Source: an uncultured bacterium
GTDB lineage: Bacteria > Armatimonadota > UBA5829
Direction: 5' to 3'
NCBI GenBank assembly: GCA_938074205.1
Contig: CALJES010000008.1
Location: 124,001-188,000 of the forward strand
DNA length: 64,000 bases
In this document: one piece after another, positions 37,254 through 46,423 of the stretch
How positions within the stretch are numbered: the first letter of the stretch is position 1
Layout of the letters: each line of letters opens with the position of its first letter
Position numbers and translations under genes: made by a program
Notes under the pieces: model-generated
Told to the model about the DNA's origin: nothing
The model's database searches: none
The model's input: the letters and a program-made list of their open reading frames with translations, nothing else

Positions 37254-38122
37254 ACGCCCAAGTCCCACTCAGGATGTTCGCTGATGGGATGCCGCGCGGT
37301 GTCGATTGTGGCGGTGATCAACGCGTCAGGGTGTTCCTGAAGCAATGTAATCGGATATTCCGGGGTTGGATAGCCAAAAAGAGCGACTCGGAGAGCTGTT
37401 GCTTTCCATGTGCCGGTGTCGCTCCACAATCTTACCTTCTTGGCTGAGAGGCATTCCTTCATACCCAGCGTAACGGACATCGGCGGCACGAACTGGTATG
37501 CAGCACCAAAGCTGCGCTGTGCAAGCGCTAAGATTGTGTCAACATTGTTGTATTGGACGCGAATCGTTGATTCCCTGAGTTCGTCAAGGGTAATCTGGCT
37601 AAAGGGCTCGCGCCGAGCCTGGTTGTAAGCCACGTGGCCGTCTTGGCCCCAGCCTCCGTACGTTATGTCTATTGGCGCCGCCCATATGCGTTCCCGTACC
37701 TCCTCGATATTGTTCGGAGTCAGCCACACCCTGTTTTCCTCTGGAACGGCCAGGCCGGGATCTATAGGATCGTAGAAATGCTTCTCCATAAACCCCCGAA
37801 AACAGTATGGGTGGTTTCGAGGCAATTCGCGGCCTTGCCAGTCAAGGCATTCGTCCATGTGGAAGACAACCAGCCCCTTCAAACTCACCCTTTCCATGTT
37901 CACCAAATCAGTGAAAGGCTTGTACCAGCAAGCGGGACCACAAGGGATTATCGCGCGGAGTTCGCCCCTCGCTTTGATTTCGTCAACCAGTTCTCGAGCC
38001 ATCAGGTAGCCCATTTCCTCGGAATCCTTGACCAACCTGAATGGTACTTTGAGGTTGGGATGCCCTTCCAGCTCAGTGTAGGGAATCTTACACCATTCGT
38101 AAAGTTCCTTCGCAGTCACCAT
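37250..38122 (-). CDS. NagB-like glucosamine-6-phosphate isomerase/deaminase family protein
   Basis: A 290-residue protein from ATG 38122, chosen for AGGAGG at 38133-38138 ten bases upstream; the frame is open further but would run into the divergent sulfatase. Family motifs: IIPCGPACWYKPF (phosphate loop region), VVFHMDECLDW with the D90-E91 dyad where NagB has its catalytic base, and GGWGQDGHVAYNQA (157-169) with the conserved histidine. In the family this means GlcN-6-P to Fru-6-P or a related aldo-keto/deamination step; 6-phosphogluconolactonase is the alternative. It is the first gene of the coupled minus-strand operon, and divergent from a sulfatase. Confidence 0.85.
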   Translation of the reverse strand: MVTAKELYEWCKIPYTELEGHPNLKVPFRLVKDSEEMGYLMARELVDEIKARGELRAIIPCGPACWYKPFTDLVNMERVSLKGLVVFHMDECLDWQGRELPRNHPYCFRGFMEKHFYDPIDPGLAVPEENRVWLTPNNIEEVRERIWAAPIDITYGGWGQDGHVAYNQARREPFSQITLDELRESTIRVQYNNVDTILALAQRSFGAAYQFVPPMSVTLGMKECLSAKKVRLWSDTGTWKATALRVALFGYPTPEYPITLLQEHPDALITATIDTARHPISEHPEWDLGV

Positions 38123-38291
38123 AAACCGCAGGCCTCCTAAACACATATTGCTTCTCACGTCTGGAATAAGCGTTATCGGACTGCCACTGATTGGTTCAAC
38201 CAAGAACTCGATGCATCCTTCAGGCAGGATTACTGTCGGTTTGCCATTAAGTGTGACCGTAGCAGATAATTCATCCGACCCGGGGGCCAGA

Positions 38292-39713
38292 ATGGAAGAC
38301 AAGGGACTTACGCGGAGACAATTCCTTGCTGCGGCGGGTTTGTCGACTGCAGCGATGGCGTTGGGAACTGGTTTGTTCACGGCTGAACCAAAACGGCCCA
38401 ATGTTCTTTTGATCACCGCGGATGATGCAAACTGGGACTCTTTCGGGTGCACCGGAAGCAAAGCCCCGGACATTTCGCCAAACATAGACGCGCTGGCCAC
38501 AGAAGGAATTCGCTTAGAGCATGCGCATGTTACCAGTGCTATATGCCAACCTTCGAGGTCGGTCATCGGAACGGGCAGATACCCACACAGGAACGGCGCC
38601 CTAGGATTCGATCCGATAAGAATGGATGTTCCCACAATAGTTGAGTGCTTAAAGTCTTCAGGGTACTACACCGGCATATTGGCAAAGGTTGAACACATGA
38701 CTCCGCCGACGAAGTTTCCTTGGGACACGGTTGTCAGGGGACCTGAACTAGGAAACGGGCGCAGCCCACACCTTTACTATCAGCATACGAAGGCCGTAAT
38801 AGAACGTGCGAAGGCTGAAGGAAAGCCTTTCTTCTTAATGGCAAACTCGCAGGACCCCCATCGACCGTTCCCAAGCATAGATGAGCCTTCGGAAAACTTA
38901 ACCCGGGTTTACAAGCCCGAAGAAGTCGACGTTCCGAGATTTCTGCCACAGGGGATTCCAGATATCCAAAAGGAAATCGCACAGTACTATACGGCTGTCC
39001 ACAGGTGCGACGAGACTGTAGGTCAGGTGCTAAAGGCGCTTCGTGAGACGGGTTCTGAGGAAAACACGATAGTTATCTTCCTAAGCGACAACGGAATCTC
39101 AGTACCCTTCGCCAAAACCAACTGTTACGAAAACAGCACAAAAACGCCATTAGTAGTCAGATGGCCAGGTAAGATAAAGCCAGCGACAGTTGATCGCGAA
39201 CACTTTGTCAGCGGGATAGACCTAATTCCGACCTTGATCGACTCACTTGGACTGAAACCGGTTGAGGGAATGGACGGAAGCTCATTCCTGCCCATTCTGC
39301 AAGGCACAAGGCAGCCAGCAAGAAACAAGGTCTTCACATTCATCACAAGCACTGCAGGCAAAAGGTTTTACCCAATGCGCTCTGTGCGCACCGCAACCAG
39401 AAGTTATATATTCAACGCTTGGTCGGACGGAAAGACCGAGTTTAAGAACGAGCCTATGAGCGGGCTTACGTGGAATGCTATGTTAGAAGCAGGCAAGGAA
39501 GACCCAAAGATAGCAGCGCGGTGTGATTTCTATCTGCACAGAGTGCCTGAGGAATTCTACGACCTGACCAGCGACCCGTGCGAACTAAATAACTTGATCT
39601 CCTCAGAGTCGCACCGTAAGGAGGTAGACCAGTTTCGAGAAGAACTGCTTAGCATGATGAAAAGCACGGGTGACCCGCTACTTGAAGAGTTCCGGAAACG
39701 AATAGGTGCTTGA
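38292..39713 (+). CDS. Tat-exported sulfatase
   Basis: A 473-residue sulfatase from ATG 38292, which places a twin-arginine motif at the N-terminus (LTRRQFLAAAGLSTAAMALG, 6-25). The reading frame is open upstream, but a GGGGG run and the signal support this start. The formylglycine site is CQPSR (85-89), metal-site ITADDANWDSFGC (41-53), and FLSDNGISVPFAK later. Similar to heparan N-sulfatase-like/GlcNAc-type sulfatases in overall layout. It is divergent from the NagB operon across 169 bp, so both are probably driven from this shared region. Confidence 0.92.
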   Translation: MEDKGLTRRQFLAAAGLSTAAMALGTGLFTAEPKRPNVLLITADDANWDSFGCTGSKAPDISPNIDALATEGIRLEHAHVTSAICQPSRSVIGTGRYPHRNGALGFDPIRMDVPTIVECLKSSGYYTGILAKVEHMTPPTKFPWDTVVRGPELGNGRSPHLYYQHTKAVIERAKAEGKPFFLMANSQDPHRPFPSIDEPSENLTRVYKPEEVDVPRFLPQGIPDIQKEIAQYYTAVHRCDETVGQVLKALRETGSEENTIVIFLSDNGISVPFAKTNCYENSTKTPLVVRWPGKIKPATVDREHFVSGIDLIPTLIDSLGLKPVEGMDGSSFLPILQGTRQPARNKVFTFITSTAGKRFYPMRSVRTATRSYIFNAWSDGKTEFKNEPMSGLTWNAMLEAGKEDPKIAARCDFYLHRVPEEFYDLTSDPCELNNLISSESHRKEVDQFREELLSMMKSTGDPLLEEFRKRIGA

Positions 39714-39733
39714 GAGGTGCTGCTGAAAAAGGG

Positions 39734-40555
39734 CTACCAGCTGTGGCTGTGCAAACCGCCAGCGAAAAGGCTGACACCTATAAACGTAATCAAGGTGCAG
39801 ATGAAACCCATCACCAGCAGCCTGTTTGCTAATTTACCTCTTCTACCCTGGAATACGCGCACGTGCAGGTAGGCAGCATAAACCAGCCACGTCACAAGCG
39901 ACCATGTCTCCTTTGGATCCCAACTCCAATAGCTACCCCAAGCGCTTTGTGCCCACATAGAACCTGTTACTATGCCGACCGTAAATAAAGGAAAGCCCAG
40001 CCCTACCATTCTGTATGCGAAGCGGTCCAGCGTATCCAGCGAAGGAAGTGCTCTTTGCCACCGGCCAACACGTTTATTTTTCAGCAGACTGTCATGGACA
40101 CAATGGAGCAGGCCGGAGGCGAAAGCTAGTGTGAAACCAGCGTAGCCACCCAAGCTCGTTACGACATGGACAGTGCTCCATCTGCTCCTGAGAGCAGGCA
40201 TTAGAAGCTGATTGGTGCTCCTGGGAGCAAGGGAAGCAAAGGTTATGGCTGCTAAACAGATGAGCGCTGCCGCCGCGCCAAGTACAGCCGGCCTGCGCGT
40301 GCCCCGACTAGCCAAGAAGAGAGCTATGACTGCCCAGCCGACGAATAACAGAGACTCCCGGAGGTTGGTAAAAGGCGCGCGCCCCAGCTCAACACCTGCT
40401 GCAGTAATCAGAGCGGCGTGGGCGACGAGACCAGTGGCCGCAACAGTTCTGGCAGCCCTGGTTTTCTCAGACGAGCTTCCTGCGCCCCAGAGAAACAGAA
40501 CTGCAGCAGCAGTGTAGCAGATACCGGCAACTAACCATAGAATAGTCGGCAGCAT
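39734..40555 (-). CDS. ccsA: CcsA/HemX-family cytochrome c assembly protein
   Basis: A 273-residue polytopic membrane protein with about eight TM helices. It contains the tryptophan-rich haem-handling motif WSWDPKETWSLVTW with nearby periplasmic/transmembrane histidines (HVVTSLGGYAGF; the terminal GLHSHSW). The family carries haem across the membrane or stabilises HemA (HemX). It lies 3 bp after hemA, in the order hemA-ccsA, as in hemAX operons. A second CcsA homologue lies upstream of hemA, so the two probably have different jobs: this one HemX-like, the other partner of ResB. Confidence 0.85.
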   Translation of the reverse strand: MLPTILWLVAGICYTAAAVLFLWGAGSSSEKTRAARTVAATGLVAHAALITAAGVELGRAPFTNLRESLLFVGWAVIALFLASRGTRRPAVLGAAAALICLAAITFASLAPRSTNQLLMPALRSRWSTVHVVTSLGGYAGFTLAFASGLLHCVHDSLLKNKRVGRWQRALPSLDTLDRFAYRMVGLGFPLFTVGIVTGSMWAQSAWGSYWSWDPKETWSLVTWLVYAAYLHVRVFQGRRGKLANRLLVMGFICTLITFIGVSLFAGGLHSHSW

Positions 40556-40558
40556 AGT

Positions 40559-41857
40559 CTAAAATTTGTTTCCTTCTTCCTGATTGTTTTGAGCATCCAA
40601 GCAAATTCCGAACAACTCACACAGTAAATCAATGCCCACAGGAGGCTCACCGGAAGCTAGGTAGTCCTTTATCCGAATGGTAGGATCGTGACATATCTTG
40701 CTGACTAAGGATCGTGTCATGGCTTCGATTGCCTCCAGCTGCTCGGCAGTGAGATCCGGAACCCTGCGTTTCAACTTGCTCACTTCGGCCTGTCGAATCG
40801 CTTCGAACTTGTCTCGCATCGCGCTGATGATCGGCACGGCATCCATCGCGCGATACCGCTTCAGAAAACGCTGCACTTCTTCATTAATAATGGCCTCTGC
40901 GCGCTCAATCTCTGCTCTTCGAGCAGCTTTGTCCTTTTCAACAACGGTTTGCAGGTCGTCGATGTTATAAAGAAAGATTCCATCGAGATGTGCTGCAGAA
41001 GGGTCCACATTACGCGGCACCGCGATATCGATGATGAACATAGGTCGGCCACGCCTAGTCGAAACCGCACGCCGCAGCACTTCCCGCTCGATAATAGGTT
41101 TGCGAGCACCTGTGGATGCTATGACTATGTCCGCGCTCGGCAGAAATGCTTCCAAATCTTCAAAGCCCAGCGGCTGCGCTCCGTATTTTCCAGCCAACTC
41201 AGCCGCACGAGAGCGGCTGCGATTCACCACCAATACACTATTGGCGCCAGCACTCAGCAAGTTTGAGACTGTTAGCTCAGCCATCTTTCCAGCACCGATG
41301 ACCATAACAGTGCATTCGCCAAGGTCGTCAAAAATCGACTCAGCTAGCCGAGCAGCCGCCGAGCCGACCGAGAACGCGCCGCGCCCAATCGCTGTTTCTG
41401 TGCGTACCCGCTTGCCGACTGAAATTGCGTGGTGAAATAGGTAGTTCAAGACAGAGCCCGTAGACTGAGCCTTGCGAGCTATTGCATAAGCCGTTTTGAC
41501 CTGAGCGAGTATTTGGTCTTCCCCTGTAACCATCGAATCGATCCCCGAGGCCACGCGAAACAAGTGAGCCGCCACTTCATGATCGTGCATGAAATAAAGA
41601 TATGGAGCGTATAATTCACTAGCTAGGTTACAGTAAGATCCAAGCCACTCCGAAATGGCTCGGCCGCCGTCTGCTGAGGTGCAGCAAGCGTAGACCTCAG
41701 TTCGATTGCACGTGGACAGAATAACCGATTCCGAAGTCTGTGCACGAGTTCTGAGGTTTGCAAGAGCTACTGGAAGTTGGGATTCGTCGATGCTCAGTTG
41801 CTCCCTAGTTTCGACAGGCGCAGTCCTGTGGTTTAGCCCTACGCAGAGCAAATGCAT
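40559..41857 (-). CDS. hemA: Glutamyl-tRNA reductase
   Basis: A 432-residue protein with all signatures of the NADPH-dependent enzyme making glutamate-1-semialdehyde, the first step of C5 haem synthesis. GLNHRTAPVETREQLS lies at the N-terminus, the catalytic cysteine C50 in STCNRTEVY, GIDSMVTGEDQILAQ, and the NADPH fold MVIGAGKMAEL. The C-terminal dimerisation helices are complete. It is placed between two cytochrome c assembly genes, tying haem production to haem export. Start ATG 41857; the gene upstream ends 13 bp away. Confidence 0.96.
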   Translation of the reverse strand: MHLLCVGLNHRTAPVETREQLSIDESQLPVALANLRTRAQTSESVILSTCNRTEVYACCTSADGGRAISEWLGSYCNLASELYAPYLYFMHDHEVAAHLFRVASGIDSMVTGEDQILAQVKTAYAIARKAQSTGSVLNYLFHHAISVGKRVRTETAIGRGAFSVGSAAARLAESIFDDLGECTVMVIGAGKMAELTVSNLLSAGANSVLVVNRSRSRAAELAGKYGAQPLGFEDLEAFLPSADIVIASTGARKPIIEREVLRRAVSTRRGRPMFIIDIAVPRNVDPSAAHLDGIFLYNIDDLQTVVEKDKAARRAEIERAEAIINEEVQRFLKRYRAMDAVPIISAMRDKFEAIRQAEVSKLKRRVPDLTAEQLEAIEAMTRSLVSKICHDPTIRIKDYLASGEPPVGIDLLCELFGICLDAQNNQEEGNKF

Positions 41858-41870
41858 CTTAGACTCCTCA

Positions 41871-42692
41871 CTAGGCGTAGCTATGCAGTCCGCTAAGGAG
41901 GAAGCTCACCCCGAAAAGTGTGAACAGTACTGCGACGAAGCCTATTATTGCCAGGATAGCAGACCTCCGCCCTCGCCAACCCATCGTGACGCGGGTATGC
42001 AGGTAGGCTGCGTAGATGAACCAAGTCACCAGCGCCCAGGTCTCTTTGGGATCCCACCCCCAATATCGACCCCAAGCATACTGAGCCCACATGGCTCCGG
42101 TGATTATGAGGAGTGTTTGCATAAGAAAGCCGAATGCCATAACTCGATACATGGTTCGGTCCAAGGAGTCCGACTGAGGCAATCGGCTCCGCCAAAACGA
42201 GTCGGTATGCCGCTCAGCGCGTTCCCTAGTCAAGTAAAGAACAGCCAACACGAAAGCCACCATAAAAGACGAATAAGCTAATACGGCCGTAGCAATGTGA
42301 GGCACTCGCCAAGCGCTTTTTAGAGCAGGCATCACGTAGACTTCCTCACTCGGGAGGAAGTAGGCCACTAAGGCAAACACGCAGATGAGTGGTATCACAA
42401 AAGCTCCGTAAATATCAGTCTTACAAGATGCTTCAATTACAAGGTAGACAACAACCGCCGCCCAAGTGAATGAGATCAAGTATTCGTAGAGATTTAGGAA
42501 AGGAGGATGACCTGTAGATAGGTATCTGAGAATCAGCGAAGCCGTATGCGAACACAGCCCGACAGCGAGCAAGCCTCTTCCGACTGACCGACGGTGAGCT
42601 TGTCTGCTGAACAAATTGACCAGATAGAGCACCGCTGAAACAACGTATAGCCAGAACGAAATCCTAAACAACAGAGCAGCAACTGAAATCAT
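41871..42692 (-). CDS. ccsB: Cytochrome c biogenesis protein CcsB/CcsA (ResC)
   Basis: A 273-residue, eight-TM protein with the WWD-type motif WGWDPKETWALVTWF, preceded by AWRVPHIATAVLAY and ending with LSGLHSYA. In system II, ResC/CcsA with ResB/Ccs1 exports haem and attaches it to apocytochrome c. Its ATG overlaps the resB stop (ATGA at 42689-42692), so ResB and CcsB are made together. It and the HemX-like protein at 39734 are clear paralogues with the same length and motif. Confidence 0.92.
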   Translation of the reverse strand: MISVAALLFRISFWLYVVSAVLYLVNLFSRQAHRRSVGRGLLAVGLCSHTASLILRYLSTGHPPFLNLYEYLISFTWAAVVVYLVIEASCKTDIYGAFVIPLICVFALVAYFLPSEEVYVMPALKSAWRVPHIATAVLAYSSFMVAFVLAVLYLTRERAERHTDSFWRSRLPQSDSLDRTMYRVMAFGFLMQTLLIITGAMWAQYAWGRYWGWDPKETWALVTWFIYAAYLHTRVTMGWRGRRSAILAIIGFVAVLFTLFGVSFLLSGLHSYA

Positions 42693-44125
42693 CTTTCCTC
42701 CTTTGAGTCAACCACACAGATAGCGTTCAGCACGAATTCAACGTCCTCCTCGGTGGCTTCATCCGCGGAACGTGCAGGACAACCCAACGTCACTGTCGTC
42801 TCGCCATCTTGGTCAACAGCGCAGATTCTCAGTTCGCGACGCGGAACGTAGAACGACAGAAAAACGCCGGCGACAACCAACGCGAAACCGACATAGACAA
42901 TGGGTAGACCCGGGTTTCTAGAGACCTCTAGAACTGTGTATGTAACGGCCTTTGCAAGCCGGATGCGGTAGCCGTTATAATCGGCTGAATCTCCAACTTG
43001 CAACCAACCCAGCCTTTTCCAACCGCCTATCCATCTAGTCTCTTCGATCTTATCGGTGACAAGCAGGTCGCATGCGGGATTAAGTGGCATATCGGTCGCG
43101 TTGACGGCTTCCCCTCCCACGTAGTCCGGTACCGCGTTGTGCACGTATAGAGAAAGCCTTTTCCCCTCGATTTCAATCGACTTCAGCAGGTCCTCAGGGC
43201 TGTGAAGGCTTGCAAGACCAAACTCAACCCAAGCAGTTCCGCCTTTGGGAGATTTGACGTGGACGACGAACCCCTCCAGGCCATAACTGGACTGGTAGAA
43301 GGCGATACCTTTGTACACTAGCGGGCGATTGACATCAATAATCCCTTTTCTTTTCAGCCTACCGCCCTCTCGAACTTCAACGTAGCTTCGATAAGCCGTG
43401 GGTCGGCGCTGCGCGTCCGTAAGTATTCTGAACCTTCGTAGGTGAACACTGAAGCCGAGTTCCACCGGATGCGAACTCGAATTCGACCAATATGAATCCG
43501 ATGATCTGCCTTCAGCAATCATCATAGTACCGCGAGACCCGAAGAATACCCCGATAACGGCACCGATGAATATGACCAATATACTCAAGTGAGTTATGTA
43601 GGGACCCCACATGCCGAGCCTACCCTTCACGGCATAGATAAAGGAAGAACTTCCGGACGCCGCACTCTTTACGTTATAACCCCTCTTCTTGAGGACAGGC
43701 GAAGCGTTCGAGATCACCTCTTCAGCAGACGCTTCTTTTCGGGTAAAGCACTTCGACTTGGGGTAGCTCAGGATCTCGCGCGGGTCGACAATTATTTTGG
43801 GCGCAAACGTCCGCTGCCAGGTTGATGAGAATCTCCTAACTGTACACACTGTGAGATTTAGAGCCAGCAGAAGCAAGAGAAGAATGTACCAAGCACTGTG
43901 ATACACATCGTCCAGATTGAAGCTTCGTATAACGGCGTAACCAAGCTGCCCATAAGCCTTGATATATTCCTGCTGTGAGGCGTTCTGCTTTATTACGGTG
44001 CCCAACATTGAAGCGCCCGCTACAAGTAAGAGCAGCAGTATTGCGGTCCTCATCGAGCTGAAAAAGCTCCAGAAAGAGAACGAGTTGGTTACGGGTTTTT
44101 GAGTCTGGTTGTCCGTGTGGGTCAT
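42689..44125 (-). CDS. resB: Cytochrome c biogenesis protein ResB (Ccs1)
   Basis: A 478-residue membrane protein. The first helices (MRTAILLLLLVAGASMLGTVI, about 26-46, and AWYILLLLLLALNLTVC) and the third (GPYITHLSILVIFIGAVIGVFFG) frame a large periplasmic region (about 205-400), and a final helix (PIVYVGFALVVAGVFLSFYVPRREL) closes the protein, the standard ResB layout. It is the system II partner of CcsB, whose gene overlaps its end. First gene of the haem/cytochrome run. Confidence 0.93.
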   Translation of the reverse strand: MTHTDNQTQKPVTNSFSFWSFFSSMRTAILLLLLVAGASMLGTVIKQNASQQEYIKAYGQLGYAVIRSFNLDDVYHSAWYILLLLLLALNLTVCTVRRFSSTWQRTFAPKIIVDPREILSYPKSKCFTRKEASAEEVISNASPVLKKRGYNVKSAASGSSSFIYAVKGRLGMWGPYITHLSILVIFIGAVIGVFFGSRGTMMIAEGRSSDSYWSNSSSHPVELGFSVHLRRFRILTDAQRRPTAYRSYVEVREGGRLKRKGIIDVNRPLVYKGIAFYQSSYGLEGFVVHVKSPKGGTAWVEFGLASLHSPEDLLKSIEIEGKRLSLYVHNAVPDYVGGEAVNATDMPLNPACDLLVTDKIEETRWIGGWKRLGWLQVGDSADYNGYRIRLAKAVTYTVLEVSRNPGLPIVYVGFALVVAGVFLSFYVPRRELRICAVDQDGETTVTLGCPARSADEATEEDVEFVLNAICVVDSKEER

Positions 44126-44396
44126 TATTCAGTACTTAAGAAGGAGACGCACGATGATAGGCAGCGCTGGAGCAAAAAGTGAGCTTTCCCGATTCCAATA
44201 TATCGGAATTGACGCCGCAGCGCAAGTCTTGACTATGCAACATGTGGAGCGCACAATGTTAGGCAAAACTTGGGCCGCACTAACGCTCTACTACGCCAAC
44301 AGGCGATCCCTAATTCCCTACCCAATCCCCCCGCGTCACTCTTGCATTAGGGTCGAGCGAGCGCTGCGCCCACATCCTCCGAAATAAGACATTGGC
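44126..44396. other. Intergenic region between the resB operon and a membrane protein gene
   Basis: 271 bp. A 92-codon rightward frame (44109-44387) crosses it but overlaps resB, lacks a ribosome binding site and has no recognisable motif, so it is not called. No strong hairpin was seen. The resB promoter must lie here. Confidence 0.4.
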
Positions 44397-46349
44397 CTAG
44401 GTTAGGAACTGATAAATCGGCACGTGGAAGACCCAGCCGATTAGGGTCCAGATAGCCTGCGTCAGGATATCCCCGAGAATTAACCCCACAAAGAAGGGCA
44501 CTCCGCCTCGATAGGCTCGGTGTCCACCGAAACGCAACAGACAAACCTTCACAAGCCACGCCAGGAAAAACGGCACAATAAAAGCGTTCATAGTAAGGGT
44601 GTTACACAGGACGTAGCCCAAGGGATGCAAGCCGTGGAAGCCGGCCGACCTTATTCCGGCGAGCAAAACAGTCAATGCGCCACCAAACAGCATCGCAGCT
44701 ATTCCTACTTGATCCCTGAACATACCAACTGAGGCTAATCTTTTGACTTCGTCGAATGCTATGGACACCTTTCGAATGGGGTACTGCTCTGCTTTGGCTG
44801 TTGCCGCACCGACTTCGTACCATTTTGCTAGTGTGGTTCCCCACCCAATGGCGATAGCTGTCACCGTGCCCAAACCCGCCAACACGATAACTGTCCTCAA
44901 GGGTATACGTGCGTGTTCGGCCAGATTGATACCCTCCATCAAATACGGCATGGACTGGGCACGTATGTCGACGTGGACAAGGCTGAACAATCCACTGGCT
45001 AACAGGGATTGGTCAGACCATCCAGCAGTAGTTGTGACCGAAGCGGCAACCCTATTGGGCGTGAACAAGAGCGGGGCAAATGTCCATTGAGCTCCCGCTT
45101 CCGCGCGGACACGCGCACCGCTGACCACGTATGCGACATACACGCAAAAAGTTATAACAGCAGCTTCAGTAGGCAAACCTGCGTAAATCATCAGAAACAC
45201 GCAGATCAACGAACAGAAGACGGCACCAAAAGCAAAACGCCTAGCCGTTCGCTGCTCACGCTGAGAAATGATTTGCGCAACGCTCCGCCAGTGCTGCCGA
45301 CCCATCCATAAAACGATTCCGCAAAAGGCAATCCAGGCACCTGCTGCCTGCTCTTCGCGGTAGGGAAACCTGGAAGCTGCCGTTCCCAGACCGCCGGCTT
45401 CAATACCAAACGCAGCACCCAAAACATACACGAATCGCATTACAAGTGCCAGAAACCAGCAGCTGAAACTGACATCACCAGGGACGAAATAAGCCAACCC
45501 AACCGCCATCGGATAAAGTCCTACGGGAAATGGCGGAAAGGCATTCCAAGGCGGACTGGCATCAGCGAATGTTATGTAGAAGGCTTTCAGCTGTAAAGCC
45601 GGGACTGAGGGCCACCAATGGTGCAAGACGAGCAGGGTTTGCAGAATGGCGGGCGCCGCAAAACCGATCCAGAAGAGTGGGCGTATGGTGAGGTCACTTC
45701 TTGAATCAACCAACTGAAGTGGGACCATAGTCACAGGAAACGTCAGTCGCTCGTGGTTCACCCATATCCGACTCAGAATCCCTGCAAGACAGATCCACAG
45801 GCCGCTCAGTGACAAGAGGTACAAGCTCCAGAAAACAATCGGCACAATCCACGCATTCCAAGGTACACCATCGGCACCTCTGTAGAATCCGTGGGCGGCC
45901 TGGGCGTCGCGTAGTACAGGCAGTCTCTGCAATGCAGGCAGAAAGCTCGACCATTGAGGCTGAGTCTCTGAGAGATATTGCACATAACCCATCCCTGCGG
46001 CCACGAATCGTAGACCACCATAGCCAACGATCGGAAGGGTGATAGTGAGAACTATGTAGACTAACAGCAGTTCGTTTTGGTCGAAGGGAAGCCAACGATG
46101 CAGCAAGCGAACCGCAACGAGATAGAGCACTGTAGGAATCATCAACGAGTAGCACAACAGGTGCACACCCACGGCCAGTTCGCTGTCCGCTACCCAAATT
46201 AGCAAGCACGCTTGGAGAAAAATAATGAGAGCGAGAACGCGGAACCTTACTCGCAGTACGGGCAAACTTTCCAGCGGTTTAATGGGTCCGCTGTGCTTTT
46301 GAAATTCCGAATGAGGATCGGGCCGGTCACATGGTGTGTCAAAACTCAC
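44397..46349 (-). CDS. Large polytopic membrane protein, DUF6785/OPT-like
   Basis: A 650-residue protein with roughly 14 hydrophobic helices, for example VLALIIFLQACLLIWVA, LVYIVLTITLPIVGYGGL, VIVLAGLGTVTAIAIGW. The layout, with a conserved-looking YGGLRFVAAGMGYVQYL region and long loops rich in W, P and aromatic residues, matches uncharacterised DUF6785-type proteins that are distantly oligopeptide-transporter-like. The cargo is unknown. It lies between dprA and the cytochrome c genes on the same strand, but gaps of 74 and 271 bp make shared function unlikely. Confidence 0.6.
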   Translation of the reverse strand: MSFDTPCDRPDPHSEFQKHSGPIKPLESLPVLRVRFRVLALIIFLQACLLIWVADSELAVGVHLLCYSLMIPTVLYLVAVRLLHRWLPFDQNELLLVYIVLTITLPIVGYGGLRFVAAGMGYVQYLSETQPQWSSFLPALQRLPVLRDAQAAHGFYRGADGVPWNAWIVPIVFWSLYLLSLSGLWICLAGILSRIWVNHERLTFPVTMVPLQLVDSRSDLTIRPLFWIGFAAPAILQTLLVLHHWWPSVPALQLKAFYITFADASPPWNAFPPFPVGLYPMAVGLAYFVPGDVSFSCWFLALVMRFVYVLGAAFGIEAGGLGTAASRFPYREEQAAGAWIAFCGIVLWMGRQHWRSVAQIISQREQRTARRFAFGAVFCSLICVFLMIYAGLPTEAAVITFCVYVAYVVSGARVRAEAGAQWTFAPLLFTPNRVAASVTTTAGWSDQSLLASGLFSLVHVDIRAQSMPYLMEGINLAEHARIPLRTVIVLAGLGTVTAIAIGWGTTLAKWYEVGAATAKAEQYPIRKVSIAFDEVKRLASVGMFRDQVGIAAMLFGGALTVLLAGIRSAGFHGLHPLGYVLCNTLTMNAFIVPFFLAWLVKVCLLRFGGHRAYRGGVPFFVGLILGDILTQAIWTLIGWVFHVPIYQFLT

Positions 46350-46423
46350 GGAGAGGATTCTACCAAAACATCCCCTCTGAGAACCAGCTGTAGAACTTAT
46401 CTGCAGACTAACCGATCAAGCAA

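Noticed and set aside
38123-38635. Extended N-terminus of the NagB-like gene
   Set aside because: The frame is open but runs into the divergent sulfatase signal region; the AGGAGG site at 38133-38138 supports ATG 38122.
41706-42281. 191-codon rightward frame over hemA and ccsB
   Set aside because: Runs across two well-supported minus-strand genes; the translation is low in recognisable features.
44109-44387. 92-codon frame in the resB-membrane protein gap
   Set aside because: Overlaps resB, no Shine-Dalgarno, no homology-like motif, composition like noncoding DNA.
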